Source: Crossaster papposus (taxonomy: Eukaryota > Echinodermata > Asteroidea > Velatida > Solasteridae). Taken from it: DNA of 64,000 bases. This document shows positions 44,873-58,000 of this stretch, piece after piece. How positions within the stretch are numbered: the first letter of the stretch is position 1; the number at the start of each line of letters is the position of its first letter. The translations under genes and the position numbers were made by a program. The notes beneath the pieces were generated by a model, which did no database searches, was not told the DNA's origin, and worked only from the letters and a program-made list of their open reading frames with translations. The stretch lies in NCBI GenBank assembly GCA_037893245.1, contig JBAIAA010000410.1, positions 310,001-374,000 of the forward strand. Reading direction: 5' to 3'.

Positions 44873-46488
44873 AAAAAAATATCGCCAGCGGGCACCGCAA
44901 CCTAATGTATACTTGTACAGTGTATGTAAACACACGTCGGTGAACGGCCAAAATCTAATATTAAATTTAAATATCCTGACGCAAATTCCATCTTATGCAA
45001 CAGCTACAATATTCACAAATCATTGAAACTCCGACATTATTGACTGAAATTCCCAAGACTATATAAACAGTTGAAAGCCTCGCCCAGGTTCAAAATAATA
45101 GCAACTTATCAAAATATAGCTTATAGTTGGCACAAAACGAAGCACACGTGGTTGAACACTGCAGATTAAAACATAATTTAGTTTCTCTCCAATTGCCTCA
45201 GAATGCAGAACGCGGCGAAGCATTGTAGATTTCCAAATTTCCATGGGGCATACCCTCAGGCTGGACCCCTCATCACCCTTCAAACCATCATTCCAATTCC
45301 CCCTCCCTCCCTCCCTTGGTTCAAAGTTAGATCCACCCCTGGGTGGTCGGGTTGGCACATGTACCAAGGTTTGACTAAGGTTGGAATAGGTTCAAGTATG
45401 CATGGTTTTGTGCTGCCGATTTTTGGACACTGTGGGTTTTTACTAGTCCTAAGATATCAGTACAACAACAGGGTCAAAAATGTGCTCGTTTTACTAAACC
45501 TCGTATAAATCAGTTTTTTCCTTATAGGAATGTGCACATTTATAGGTCGGGACTGACGGAAAAGCTCGTAGGATACACCATTTGCAGATATCAAAAATAT
45601 TTACTACCAAATTATTGAGAAATATCTTACTCATTTGAAAGTAAATGTTGATTCTAGGCATCCAGCAAAATGATTGCGCTAGATATCCTGTAATTATTCT
45701 GAAAAATAGAATTTTATAATGAAAAATTCGCGATCGCCGTAAACAAAGATAACATAAGAATAACTACTCGACACCGGTTGAAACAAACCCGCTGTTTTTC
45801 GTGCTTTTCTCGGCATCCATGATTGTAAAACTTCGGACAGCTCAGTTAAACGATATTTACTATAAAATACAACCCTCCAAATCTACTCATTCATGATAAT
45901 TCAAGCAATTATCAATGGTGTATCCTACCTTTAACCAAAATCTTGTCCTAACCGAGCTCGCAATAACGAGAATCAAGTTTTCTTCCCACATCTAAATAAA
46001 ATAGTGACACCCGTTTTTCATTGACCACTTCATTGACCACTTTGGTAACAAAGCAGAAACAACACACAAAGACAACCGATGTCAACAAATTAAGTGTACG
46101 CGTCTTTGGTAATTTTCTTTATTGCTACCTGAGTAACAAAATCTCAAAAAACTGGACAATCAGAATAAAACGGTCTGTCATAAAAATTTACCAAAAAGAT
46201 TACAAGAATCATCATCTTTCATGTAACCCAAACAAGTTTTAAAAATATCTTCAAAGTTTTCACATGTCACTGACGATAAACTTTTTTTTTTTGATTGGCC
46301 TGATAAAGAATACAAAAGTTAAGTTTTACACAATAACTGATACAAAATTATGAGTTTGCAAATCTGTTTGCAACATTATTATATATTGTACTTAAAAGTA
46401 GGTAAATAACTCTTTAATTTGGTGTAAAATTCAGTCTTGTCCAGAAAGTTAACATCATTATTTTAGTTCATTTTGAGGCACTTGTGTG
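44873..46488. other. Intergenic, one family A MITE, otherwise nothing recognised
   Basis: 45190-45360 is unique, with a CCCTCCCTCCCTCCCTTGG run. 45935-46488 is AT-rich with no exon. Confidence 0.4.
45568..45934 (-). mobile_element. Family A MITE
   Basis: Near full length; the first TTAAAGG is lost and the hairpin is reduced to GCGATCGCCG. Confidence 0.88.
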
Positions 46489-46867
46489 TTAAAGGGATCG
46501 TATACGTTTGGTAATTGGAACCCACTGTTTGTTTCAATCCTATATAGTTATAGATATATAGCATAAAACTAACCTGTAAAAAATTCATTTCAAAAGGTGG
46601 TAGCGATTTTGAGATATTGCCGAAAATCTGGAGCGGTTATGCCCACGCAGGAAGAATAATCTGCATTGGAATACACAATCTGAGAAACGTCACTGCAGTA
46701 ACGCTTTGGGGATAAAAAGTGATATCTTTTTTCCATAACCGCAGTACTTCGGAGTGAAAAGTTTTTAAAAATGCATTATACTATCCAAAGTTGCTGTACT
46801 TCTTACCAAGTAAGTTTTTATTGCCATTAATTTTTGGAGTAATTACCAAACGTATACGTCCCTTTAA
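46489..46867 (-). mobile_element. Family B MITE
   Basis: Both termini present; lacks about 20 bp internally around 46705 compared with other copies. Confidence 0.9.
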
Positions 46868-47011
46868 ACCTAATCTGAAAAGTTCAAAAGTTTCTGATAA
46901 AAGCATATTTGTTTTTCTACATGCAGTTATCATTACAAACATCTGTGATTGGCTGATCAGTTTTTCATTAATCACCAATCAATGTTATCATGATGAAATA
47001 AACAATAAACC

Positions 47012-47124
47012 TAGGCCGTTTTCCAAATACCAGCTTCGTCTTCATCTCAGGCTTCATTCGTGCAGTAGAGTATGGGCTGGGGTCGGAGACAGAGCCGAAG
47101 CCAGGGGTTTGGAAAACGGCCCTA
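47012..47124. mobile_element. Short foldback element GGCCGTTTTCC
   Basis: Ends TAGGCCGTTTTCCAAA and TTTGGAAAACGGCCCTA, interior with mirrored GCTTCGTC/GACAGAGCCGAAGCC. Related pieces near 24213-24300 and 28525-28730. Confidence 0.78.
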
Positions 47125-47130
47125 ATACCT

Positions 47131-47379
47131 GAAGCCAATTTCATAAAACATTTAAGCACAACAATTGGATTAGCATGAAAAAATTTCCTTAGGGAAAAAC
47201 AGGGTTACAAATCAAATTATTTTCAGGTGATGTTTATTGTTTGTGACTGATTTTCAGCTGGTTTTTGCTTAGCATGAACAGCACATGGAGTTTTGGCTTG
47301 TAACCTGTTTTTTACTGAGCAAAACTATTTGTGTGCTAAGCAAATTTTTGTGCTTGCATGCTTTATCAAATTGACCCCT
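47131..47379. mobile_element. R3 MITE
   Basis: Ends GCCAATTTCATAAAAC and TTTATCAAATTGACCCC; the interior matches the GTTTTTGCTTAGCATGAACA segment. A CGTTTTCC foldback element (47012-47124) adjoins on its left. Confidence 0.85.
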
Positions 47380-48708
47380 GTGTACATGTGTGTAAGTTAT
47401 TCTTACATACGCACTATGGACCTCCGAACAATTGAAGTCCACATGATACGGGAAGAGGTTACGGTTTGTGGACTTGGACAGGTCCACAGTCCGTTTTGCC
47501 CTTTCTGAAGAAGAGCTTTTAGAGGGAAAACAGGTTAGGGTTATATATAGAAAGGGTATAAGAGAAACAGCTGAGAGGCCCAGAATCGAAATTAGAGGTT
47601 AAATTGTGTTTTGGGGAAGCGAGAAAAATGAGTATTTAGTCAACGCTTTTTAACTACACGAAGACAAAGGAATGTCCACAGTCCGTATGTGGACATTCCT
47701 TACACGTGTGCTTTCCAATGAGTGCCAGCATCCTTGAGCTGACACTTATTGGTACGGCGGCTCTATAAGTTGTTCTTGTTCTTCTTTTGCCCAAATGAAC
47801 ACCCGGAACATCTTGGTAAGTTCTTAAAGAGAGCAACAAAAACTTTTTTTTTTACCCAACTAAAATCGCTTGTAATTTGATACCTGATGATGTCATCATG
47901 ACATCAGAGTAATATGCAAACCTTTGGATCAGGGTTGATGTTGGTTTCAAACTGATTCAAAGAAAAATATCAATGTTAAATGTTAAAACGACAAATAATT
48001 TGCAATTGTGGTATGGCAATCTTCAGGCATTACACGACGGTGGGCACACGCAAAAAACAAAATCTGACATACGAAAATAAATTATCACGGATCATAATTA
48101 TTTACATGCATACATGTATATAGAATTTCTGAACATGAAATAAACATAATCCACATAACGATTGAAACAAATAAAGGCTCTAATATAAAAAATAAACTTT
48201 TTTTTTCAAAGATTTTACTGTAATCTTTACATACCAACAATAACAACAACAGTTTCATGCACAATTACATGCTAAATAATATATAACAGATGTGTAGTAC
48301 AAAATTATCCCTAACTTTTCCAAATCCATACAGAATTCATCCCACATTTTGGTGGATTTTGGGGACTTGGTCTCGCAGTCCTGGCTTGACTTAATTTTGA
48401 TGGATTATGATGCACTTGGGTCGGGAGGCCTGAAGGAAAGTGCGCCATTTTGTCTGAGCTTTTGGACCTGTCCGTTACCCTTCTATGGGCGTTTTACATG
48501 GGGTATGCCCTTTTTTTTGCGATATATTTTTGATTTCTTAAATGATTTCTAACCGTACTCTCCCCCGAGAAACATTCATGAGAAATCAGTTGGAAATGGG
48601 TTAAAAAACGATCTTTACATCCGGACTTTCGTTCCTGTCTTTTTTGTTTGATCACATTGGTGTTTGGGTAAACAGTGGGACGGCCAACATAGATTTTGAA
48701 ATTCTAGC
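47380..48708. other. Intergenic downstream of SWT1
   Basis: 47400-47640 shares segments with 2200-2560 and 63080-63330 (TAGGGTTAT, GGAATGTCCACA). The rest is AT-rich. 48340-48560 has a 67-codon frame with no support. Confidence 0.4.
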
Positions 48709-48714
48709 TTTATT
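48709..48714 (-). terminator. Candidate SWT1 poly(A) signal
   Basis: AATAAA on the - strand, 226 bp past the SWT1 stop. If used, the 3' UTR is about 250 nt and consists largely of the 20-bp repeat array. Confidence 0.4.
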
Positions 48715-48780
48715 TGAAAATAGCTTTCATTCCAATTGGGATATTCCTAAAACGTTTGGTTTTTTTAAAAACCCAAATGT

Positions 48781-48940
48781 CAAAGGTCACATGAGGAGGT
48801 CAAAGGTCACGTGAGGAGGTCAACGGTCACGTGAGGAGGTCAAAGGTCACGTGAGGAGGTCAAAGGTCACACAAGGAGTTCAAAGGTCACGTGGGGAGGT
48901 CAAAGGTCACCCGAGGAGGTCAAAGGTCACCTGAGGAGGT
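48781..48940. repeat. Eight 20-bp tandem repeats with DR1 half-sites and E-boxes
   Basis: Eight exact 20-bp units of consensus CAAAGGTCACGTGAGGAGGT. At unit junctions they form AGGTCAAAGGTCA, two AGGTCA half-sites spaced by one base, the classic DR1 site for RXR, HNF4, COUP-TF and PPAR. Five junctions are perfect and two carry one change. Four units also contain CACGTG. The array directly follows the SWT1 coding region, in its 3' UTR. Confidence 0.9.
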
Positions 48941-49089
48941 CACGACGTGACACCCTGGCACTGCGTCAACCTGGAGAGGGCGTTGGCCAACTGGACGATG
49001 CCGTTCCTGAGCAACTGTCTTTTGCTGTAGACCACGACGAATTTCTGTAGTGCCAGCGTCGTCAAACTTGCGTATCTCTCCTTGTCATG
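48940..49089 (-). CDS. SWT1: SWT1 terminal coding exon
   Basis: Encodes HDKERYASLTTLALQKFVVV and ends LTQCQGVTS then TGA at 48942-48940; vertebrates have YREKLTIGCRQLVEM here. Acceptor CTCCTTAG. The stop codon overlaps the first base of the 20-bp DR1 repeat array that continues into the 3' UTR. Confidence 0.86.
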   Translation of the reverse strand, partial: HDKERYASLTTLALQKFVVVYSKRQLLRNGIVQLANALSRLTQCQGVTS

Positions 49090-52000
49090 CTAAGGAGTGA
49101 TAAGCCAAAACCAAACCAATTTATAACGGGATTTTCATATTTGGCTCATCAGCGGTACAGTATGTTGAGCCGATAGATTCCTAGTATGAAAATCGTTCTG
49201 GCTACAGGCTTCACACATGAACGACCCTATTTAACCCGTTTGTGTCGGAGAACGTGTATACACGCAGTTTTTACGAAATTCAAAACGGATGACGGATAAT
49301 CTCGTCACGAGCAAGGCCTAAAAAATATGTCAGCAACCGGCTCGCAGAAAATCAGGCCGGAAATATCAGGGTGTGCTACCCACAGATGCTGGCCTGAACC
49401 CGTCTTGGCTCGAGGTTCGTGAAAAACAATCCCATGCCTGGGTTCGTTCAATGTCAAAGGGTTAATCCTGGTGCGAACCGGTTAACTGAGATTGGGAATT
49501 GTGAAGAATTGATCTCAGAATTACTCCAAAATCAGGATTTATGTTGTTGTAATACGAACAGGGCAGTTTTTGGCAGTACAGGAACAAATAGGTTAATTAA
49601 AAGGAACGATATGAAATTAATGAACTTAACCATATGTGACCCGCTCCAGGAAAAGGTTATAGAGTTATGTACATGATTGAAAAGTCCAGGATATAAGCTT
49701 TTATTTGGTACATAGTACAGCTCCATAGCCCCTCCCGTTCCGGTGATATGACGTTTTTGCATATTAATGGTTCCAAGGAATTCAAAATACACAACTGAGA
49801 AAACAGACTTCGAAACACAACAAAACTAAGACAATACATTGGAACTATGCACTCTTAAAAGGTTTTGTTTCACATTATTTATCGAATTTCAGCTTTTTGT
49901 TAATTAAATCTGAAACTTTGGATATTAAAGATGTCATTTAACCCTCCTATGGTTTCACCTTTCAAAACCTTTCAAAATCTGCTTACTGGGCAAAATGGAT
50001 ATAAAAAAGCATGAACCTTTCAAAACGCTCCAGAATTTGTTGCTACTGCACTACCACACCTTTCAATACCTTTTGAAAGGAATTGAAAGGTAGAAAAACT
50101 GGGCTATGGTATACCCTATGATAAAGGTATGGGAAGTCTATCAGAATACGGCCAGACCTTCCAAAACCTTGCGAAAGAAAATGAAAGGTGGAGCTATTGC
50201 TCAACCAAATATCAGTACAGTTGCTATGCATACATGGTTTGACCTTTCAAAACCTTTTGAAATGTTTTGAAAGGTAGAATTACTCCCCAGCACATTATAT
50301 AGAATATCTCTCACAGAAAACAGCTAAACATTTCAAAACATTTCAACTTTTATTTGGAATGGTATGCCCTATGATAAAGGTATGAGAAGTCTATCAGAAA
50401 ACAGCCAGACTTTCCAAAACCTCACACCAGTTTGTTCAGAGAGTTGTTTTACCTTTCAAAATCTTTCATAGGTTTCTTTTGTCAGACAGCTTTCTCACCT
50501 TTCAAAACCCTTTAGTCCAGGAAACTTGAAAGGTTTTGAAAGGTCTGACAGCTCTATGGTAACTGCACGGTATATAAGAGGGTTAAGACAAAAAATTAAA
50601 ATCTAATTTTGACAACAATATTTTTCCTATTAACTTTAACAGGCCATTACTCATAAATGCATAGCACGACTTATGTCACCTTTTCCCGGAGCGGGTCACA
50701 TATGAACTTAATGATATGAACTTACTGATATGAACTCCCTGAGAAAGATTTGAATCGTCTGGCAAAGCCTTTCGAAAGGCAGCGGTGTTTCACCTATACA
50801 GCTGTCAGGTATTTCAGTCACCCTGCAAAATAATAAAGAAAGCCAGAACTGGTAAATGCCGAGTGAATTTTTGGTGCTAAGCAAATATTTGTGTTTAACA
50901 GCTTTAAGAATTTGGTCTTGCCCCTGTCTTGTACCTTTCCAAAGCTTTGATAATTTGCTGCATGAGTGGACAGAGTATGTCCAGACAAGCGTGGCATTCT
51001 AGCGCAGAGGGAATCACCGACGTCTTTTCTGTTTCGAGATCGTGGGGAATGCCGAGGCCCTCGAAGATCAACGCACTGTCAGAGAATAAAAAAAGAATTA
51101 CTCAGATACTCAATTTTCTTTCCCAATTTAATAAGGGCATATCTGTTTTTATTTCTATGGTTCTTTTATGTGACCCGCTCCAGGAAAAGGTGACATAAGT
51201 CGCGCTATGCATTTATGAGTAATGGCCCGTTAAAGTTAATAGGGTAAATATTTTGTTCAAAATTTGATTTTCATTCTTTGTCTTAAATGACATCTTTAAT
51301 ATCCAAAAATTTCAGATTTAATTAACAAAAAGCTGGAATTCGATAAATAAAACCAAACGAAACCTTTTAAGAGTGCATGGTTCCAAACTTAGTTTTGTTG
51401 TGTTTCAAAGCCTTTTTCTCAGTTGTGTATTTTGAATTTCAAGAAGAAATAATGATTAGAACATAGCCGTTGCTATGCTCAACTGAACCTTACTTGTCCT
51501 GTTTTGTAATCTTTTGCGTGTTTTGTTTAAGATGTTTAAATTAAGTTTTCTCACAAACACGTTTTGTGAAACCCATGACTTTCTAGAGCGTTGTAAAATG
51601 TATTTATCCCAAAACCCCCAAGTGTTATATACCATTGAAAAGCTCTCTTCCTCAAGAATTTGAAAATACCAATATCTCAATTTTCAATATTTCCGACTTT
51701 ACTCTCATTTTGTCAGTGGTGACAGGTCACATAATATAAACAAACTCACCTTAACTGGCAAACCTTCAGCCAGACCACCTCAAAGACGACGGGGACGATT
51801 TCCGTGTCAACGCTCAGCTTCACTGCCAACTCCTCGCTGGGGGGCAGTGATTGATTCGGGGCCGGCTTCCCCTCCGGCGACGGAGCAAGACAACGCTTCT
51901 TAATCTCCCCTAACCTCAGAATGGGCTGCTCCAGGGCACTGCCGTACCTTAACAAAATATAATGATGTACTCAATAAGGTGCGAGGACCCGGTGTGATAT

Positions 52001-55000
52001 GAATATTCGACTCCTGTGAAAATCGGACCTATTTTTTGATATTTTGGGTTAAATCCACTCGCGTGACCGGTCACTCTCCTAAATGTGACCGGCTCTACAA
52101 AAAGGTGTCTTAACCCTAACCCCCTAGGCTCTCGCACTAGGAAGCATACCAAACCTAACAAACTTCAACAGCTCACACATGTTCAGTAATTTTTGGTAAA
52201 CTGTACTGAACCTAACAGTACTGAACCTGCCAAACTCCAACAGTTGAAGTTTTATTGACTTGAAACAGTGATAACTGGCCAGTGGCATTATGTATTTTAG
52301 TGGGGACACACATACAAGGTGTAAGTGTACATACACTTACAGTTGACCCCGAACTGTGCAGTGACCATGTGGGTCACTCACATATAAATGCCTGTGCATT
52401 CTCCAAATTTCTAACATTTTGACAAGTCTCATGCCTTACTGTCCTGAACCTCACAGAATTTAACAGGGTCTCCCTGGGCCTTTGGTACTGAGTCAAACAA
52501 AGTCTAACAACAAGCTGTTACGGTTTGGTACCAAACCTGCCAAAACCTGCCAAAAGCTGCAGTTGGAGTTTGATGGGTTTGGGGTAGTTAGGGTTAAGTC
52601 GCGCTGTGCACTATCATGTAATGGCCCGCTCAACGTTGAGAGGGTAAACATTTCATTAAAATAGGATTTTCACTTTTTGTCATGAATGACACATTTAATA
52701 CCTACAGTTTCAGGTTTCATTTAAAGAAATGTTCATTTTAATGAATAAAGTGCAAAAAAATACCATTTTTTGTGCATCGTTCTGTTGTAGTGCAACAGAG
52801 CCAGCTATTTCAAAGCCTGTTTTCTCAGTTGTGTAATTTAATCATTATGTAAACACGTCATGTCTCAAAAATGAAAGGGGTTATGGAGCTCTATTAAATA
52901 CCAAATGAAAGCTTACAGACTGCAAAGCTCACGACCACTGATCTATCCCGTGCCTAAAATATCACTTACCTGACCAACAATTTTTAAACGTTAGGGCATT
53001 GGGTAATTGTATGGTCAGGGAACCAGACTAACTTAAGTAGGCCATTATTAAGTTTAAAATAAATAAACAAATATTAAAAAAAATTACTGACCTTTTCTGA
53101 TTATGCAACCTTCGACAAAAGTACACACTACTGTTAATGAGTCGCTTCAAGATATCAAGCGAAATGTTCACGGCTGTGAAGAGAAATAAATGATACAAAA
53201 TATTCCTCATTGAAGCTTTCAAAAAGATTATTTGATGTTGCTACTTTTTTGCTACCTAACCAGTTCGCGCCGGAGGATGTACATGTATACATACACACAA
53301 AGTTTTTCCCAGATTAGAAACGGATGACGCATAAACACGTCACGAGCAAGGCCAGAAATGTCTGTCAGCAGCGAGCAAGGCCAGAAATGTCTGTCAGCAG
53401 CGAGCAAGGCCAGAAATGTCTGTCAGCAGCGAGCAAGGCCGGAAATGTCTGTCTGTCAGCAGCAAGCAAGGCCGGAAATGTCTGTCAGCAATAAAACAAT
53501 AACATCATAAGAACAACTGCCTGATGCCGGTTGAAAAGCATCAATGATTGTAAAACTTCGGACAGGTCAGTTAAACAATATTTACTATAAAATACAGCCC
53601 CCCCAAATCCACCCATTCCTGACAATTCAAGCAATTACCAATGGTGTATCCTACTAAATTAAACAAATATTCAATAAGATTACCGCTTGTCAGTTCCACG
53701 ATTTGCTGAAAGTGCCGTTTGTCTTCTCTGTTAAGGTAAAGCCCAAAGATGGCAATCCAGTGCCTACAAAATGAATGCAATAACGGGTTTGGTTAAGCCT
53801 AACTCCGTAGTGTAAATTACTAGGAACCATACCCATCCTGGCAAATCCCAACACCATATGTGACCTGGCACCACGAAATGAGCAGAAAGTCGCACATGGC
53901 CAAAACGAGTTATTGACCGAAACGTATATTTTTTAAGTGGGAGGTCGGTTTCGAGTTGTTAACGTTTTCACATACAAACAACCCTTCTTTATCATATCCA
54001 AACTTTTTATAGCTCAATTAAAACTCTAAAGTGTGTTTTTGGTGGCTGAATTGCACTGAGTGATAGTATAGTTGGCACGGTTCACAGACTTTGAACTCCA
54101 TTTTATCAAAACAAGGGAGCATGACTTTAGAAATTTCAAGAGTATAGCGGCGGCTAGGAATAAGCTACAGCAACACACAATACATCATTTGAAAGCTTAA
54201 TAGGACTTCTTCTTTCTAGAATTGTAACAATGTCAAATTTGTTATTTTGCGACTTTCCATCCAATTCATGGTGCCAGGTCACATATGGCAAACTGTACAC
54301 ACAAACTGGAGGTATGTGTAACCTAGTGTAAAATACTGTCAGTTAATAGGGGTTCGGGGGCCTCATTTACAAAATAACTGAAGTAAAAAATAATAATAAG
54401 CACCTCACTTAAATATGCAACTTAGACGACTCTTAACCAGTTCGCGGATGACGTATATAAACGCAAAGTTTTCCCCAGATTCAAAACGGATGACGCATAA
54501 ACACGCCACGAGCAAGGCCGGAAATGTCTGTCAGCAGCGAGCAAGGCCGGAAATGCGTGGGTGTGCTTCCGGCACTATCGGCCTGAACCCACTTCGGATC
54601 GAGTTTCGTTAAAAATAATCCCATGCCTCGGCTCGGAGATGTTAAAATAATCCCAGGGCGCAAACTGGTTAACTGCCAACTTTGTAAGTACAACTTACTT
54701 TTCATAGCACTGTATCACATCATTAAATGACCAGGGCGGTTTGATAATGACAATCTCTGTCCTGGAAAGAAATAACAAGATAAAAAAAAAAAAAAAAAAA
54801 AAATGATCTTCTGATCTTTTTCCTTTATGTTTTGTGTTTTTTGTAATGACCTTAAAGGGATCGTATGCGTTGGGTAATTACTCCAAAAATTAATGTCAAT
54901 AAAAAAATACTTGGTAAGAAGTACAGCAGCTTTGGATAGTATAATGCATTTTTAGAAACTTTTCACTTCGAAGTACTGCGGTTATAACAAAAAGATATCA

Positions 55001-58000
55001 CTTTTTATCCCCTAAAATTTGAATCTATGAAGCGTTACTGCAGTGACGTTTCTCAGATTGTGTATTCCATGCAGATTATTCTTCCTGCGTGGACATACAT
55101 GTAAAGGCCGGTTCATACTCGGCGCGAAAGCAAACGCGAACGCGAATTTGTGACGTCAGGGGGAGTTTTCGCGATGCAAAATCGCAAAAGTTGAACACAT
55201 TTCAACTTGGGCGAATGTTCGCAGCGAATGCTTTGCGACGTCAAATTCGTATCGCATTCGATTTCGCGTGAAGTATGAACCGGCCTTAACTGTTCCAGAT
55301 TTTTAGCAATATTTCAAAATCGCTAACACCCTTTGAAATGAAATTTGTACAGGTTAGTTTTATGGTATATATCTATAACTATATAGGATTGAAACATACA
55401 GTGGGTTCCAATTACCAAACGTATACGATCCCTTTAAATGACCCCTAGATGAGCTTTGACCTCATATTTTCGTCTGATGCCCTCAATCCTGTAAAATCCT
55501 CCAATGCATCAACTCTCAAGTGCCCTCATCCCCAATCGCCAATCCTCCAAATTCCTTGGATGATATAGGATGGTTAGGGTTAAAGATAAAATACACCATT
55601 TTGCAGATATCAAAAAAAAATGTCTACCGAATTATTAGGAAATATCTTACTTATTTGAAAGTAAATATGAATGATTGTAGGCATCCAGCAAAATGATTCG
55701 CTATCCTGTAATTGTCCCGAAAAATTGAATAAAAAAATTAAAAAATCACGATTGCCAGACGGCGATTGCGAAAAAAAATCAAGAAAAACATAAGAACCAC
55801 TGCCCCGATGCCGATTAAAAACGAATGTCGTTTTTCTTGCTTTCCTCAGCATCAATGATTGTGAAACTTCGGACATGTCAGTTAAACGATAATTAAAATA
55901 CTTCCTCCAAATCCACCCATTCATGATAATTCAAGCAATTCGACGTGCCACCGTACAATTTCTGATAGTCACTTCGCCGTAAAAAAGCCAAAGGTCAAAC
56001 AAATCTTATGTTACATGTATTCCTAGTTCAAGGCATGCAGAATAATATGTGAACATATAAAGCCATAAAACTAAAACAGCTTGGGGGTATACATGAAATA
56101 CAAGCGACTATCAAAAATAGTACGTAGTATTTGGTGTATAAACAATATTTTGCGGCGCGTCGTCGCAGCTTTTTGAGGTCTGGTTTTCACCGCGAGACCT
56201 TCCCAAGCAATCAATCATGCTATTGTTGTCTTATTCAACAACCCCAGCTGTTTTTTGGGTCCCTGACCTATGATAAAGGGCTGTGGGAACATATAAAGTC
56301 GTAAAACCAAAACAGTACGATGTATGTTGGTGTATAAACAAGATGGCGGCGCGTCGCAGGGTTAAACTGCAACTTACCAGAGGTCTTCATATGCTTCCTT
56401 CATTTCCTTTTCTAGCACCATAGTCAAACCCTGAAGGAGTGTTTCTTTGACTTGACAAAACAATTCATCACACTGCAGAAAGCAACGAACAAACAAAAAT
56501 GTCTGCATATGTGAAGAGTAGTGGTGAAAGAAATTTGAGATTTCAAAATCTGGTTATCTAAAAAAAAATTCAAAGCGACTACAGATTATTTGCTTTCACC
56601 GGAAGTTCTCATCCAGCTCACAATCATACCAGCAAAAAGTAATGAGTGATGTGCCACAAGAAATGCTCTCTTTAACCAGTTCGCGCCGGAGGACGTATAT
56701 AAATGCAAAGTTTTCCCCAGATTCAAAACGGATGAAGCATAAACACGCCACGGGCAAGGCCGGAAATGTCTGTCAGCAGCGAGCAAGGCCGGAAATGTCT
56801 GTCAGCAGTGAGCAAGGCCGGAAATGCGTGGGTGTGCTTTCCGGTACTATCGGCCTGAACCCCTTCGGATCGAGTTTCGTTAAAAAATAATCCCGCCCCT
56901 CAGCTCGGTAATGTTAAAATAATCCCGGCGCGAACTGGTTAATGACTGGTTAGAGTGGGGAGGATTCAGTGACCACTGGATTTTCACAAAAACAACCCAG
57001 AGCTGTGATGTGGGGGAAAATGAATGGGAACTCACAAATAAGTCAAATGGGTAGGCTAATAATGAAACCACTAGTACAATCGGAGACCATGGAACAAATT
57101 GGAAGATGTTACAATTGTCTTCTTTAGCCTGTGTCACACAACAATACTTTGTTCATTAAAATTAACATTTCTTTGAATGAAACCTGAAACTGTAGGTATT
57201 GAAGATGTCATTCATGACAACAAATACAAATCACATTTTAATGAAATGTTTACCCTCTCAACGTTGAGCGGGCCATTACATGATAGTGCACAGCGCGACT
57301 TAATACACCTTTTTTGTGGGAGCTGGTCACAAACTCTCTTACCAGTTCTTCTTCCGTGTTGGCTGTGAGTGGAGGTTGGGTGTTTGGAGTCCTTGGGTGA
57401 TGGGTGTCGGACGGCGGGGTGTCGGTGGGGTCTGGGGGCAAGGGGTTCCTGTGCTGCAGGATGTTCGACAATGCCTCGAGGCCGGCTAGCAGTGTCTGTA
57501 GTACGGCAAAAGAAGAAAATTTAAAACTATTCGCTAGGGGTTTGCATTTGTAAGTACAATTTTGTAAAGTAGTTAAGGTGGTGATGAGGAGGAACAGGCT
57601 GAGGTGGTATGGAAACATGGAGAGGAATTACGAAGGTGACTGGGTGAAAAGATCAGCATCGATGGTGGTGGAAGGGGCGAGATCTGTGGGAAGGCCGAAG
57701 AAGACCTGGCATGATGTGGTGAGGACTGATATGAAGTTACTGGGCCTCAAGTCGACAGATGCCTAGGACCGAGCCCAGTGGAGACGCGCCATAAAGAGAC
57801 CCAAGTCGGTCCCAGCGGAGTCTGGACAAGCGACTTAAAGCTGGATACGATGATGATGATGAGTTAAGCTATGAAAATGGCCCCGGGTAGTATGGGAAAC
57901 GTATACCTAAATACAAATCCTACAAAATCCTCTTTGAAAGATGCAGAAGTTTGCAGGATTGAGGGCACATGGAAGTTGATGCATCGGAGGATTTTGAAAG

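Noticed and set aside
48781..48940. CRISPR array
   Set aside because: The repeats are contiguous with no spacers and the genome is eukaryotic; it is a minisatellite.
57578..57766. Host gene encoding RRNRLRWYGNMERN
   Set aside because: It is the C-terminus of a LINE reverse transcriptase with an in-frame stop and a GAT tail.
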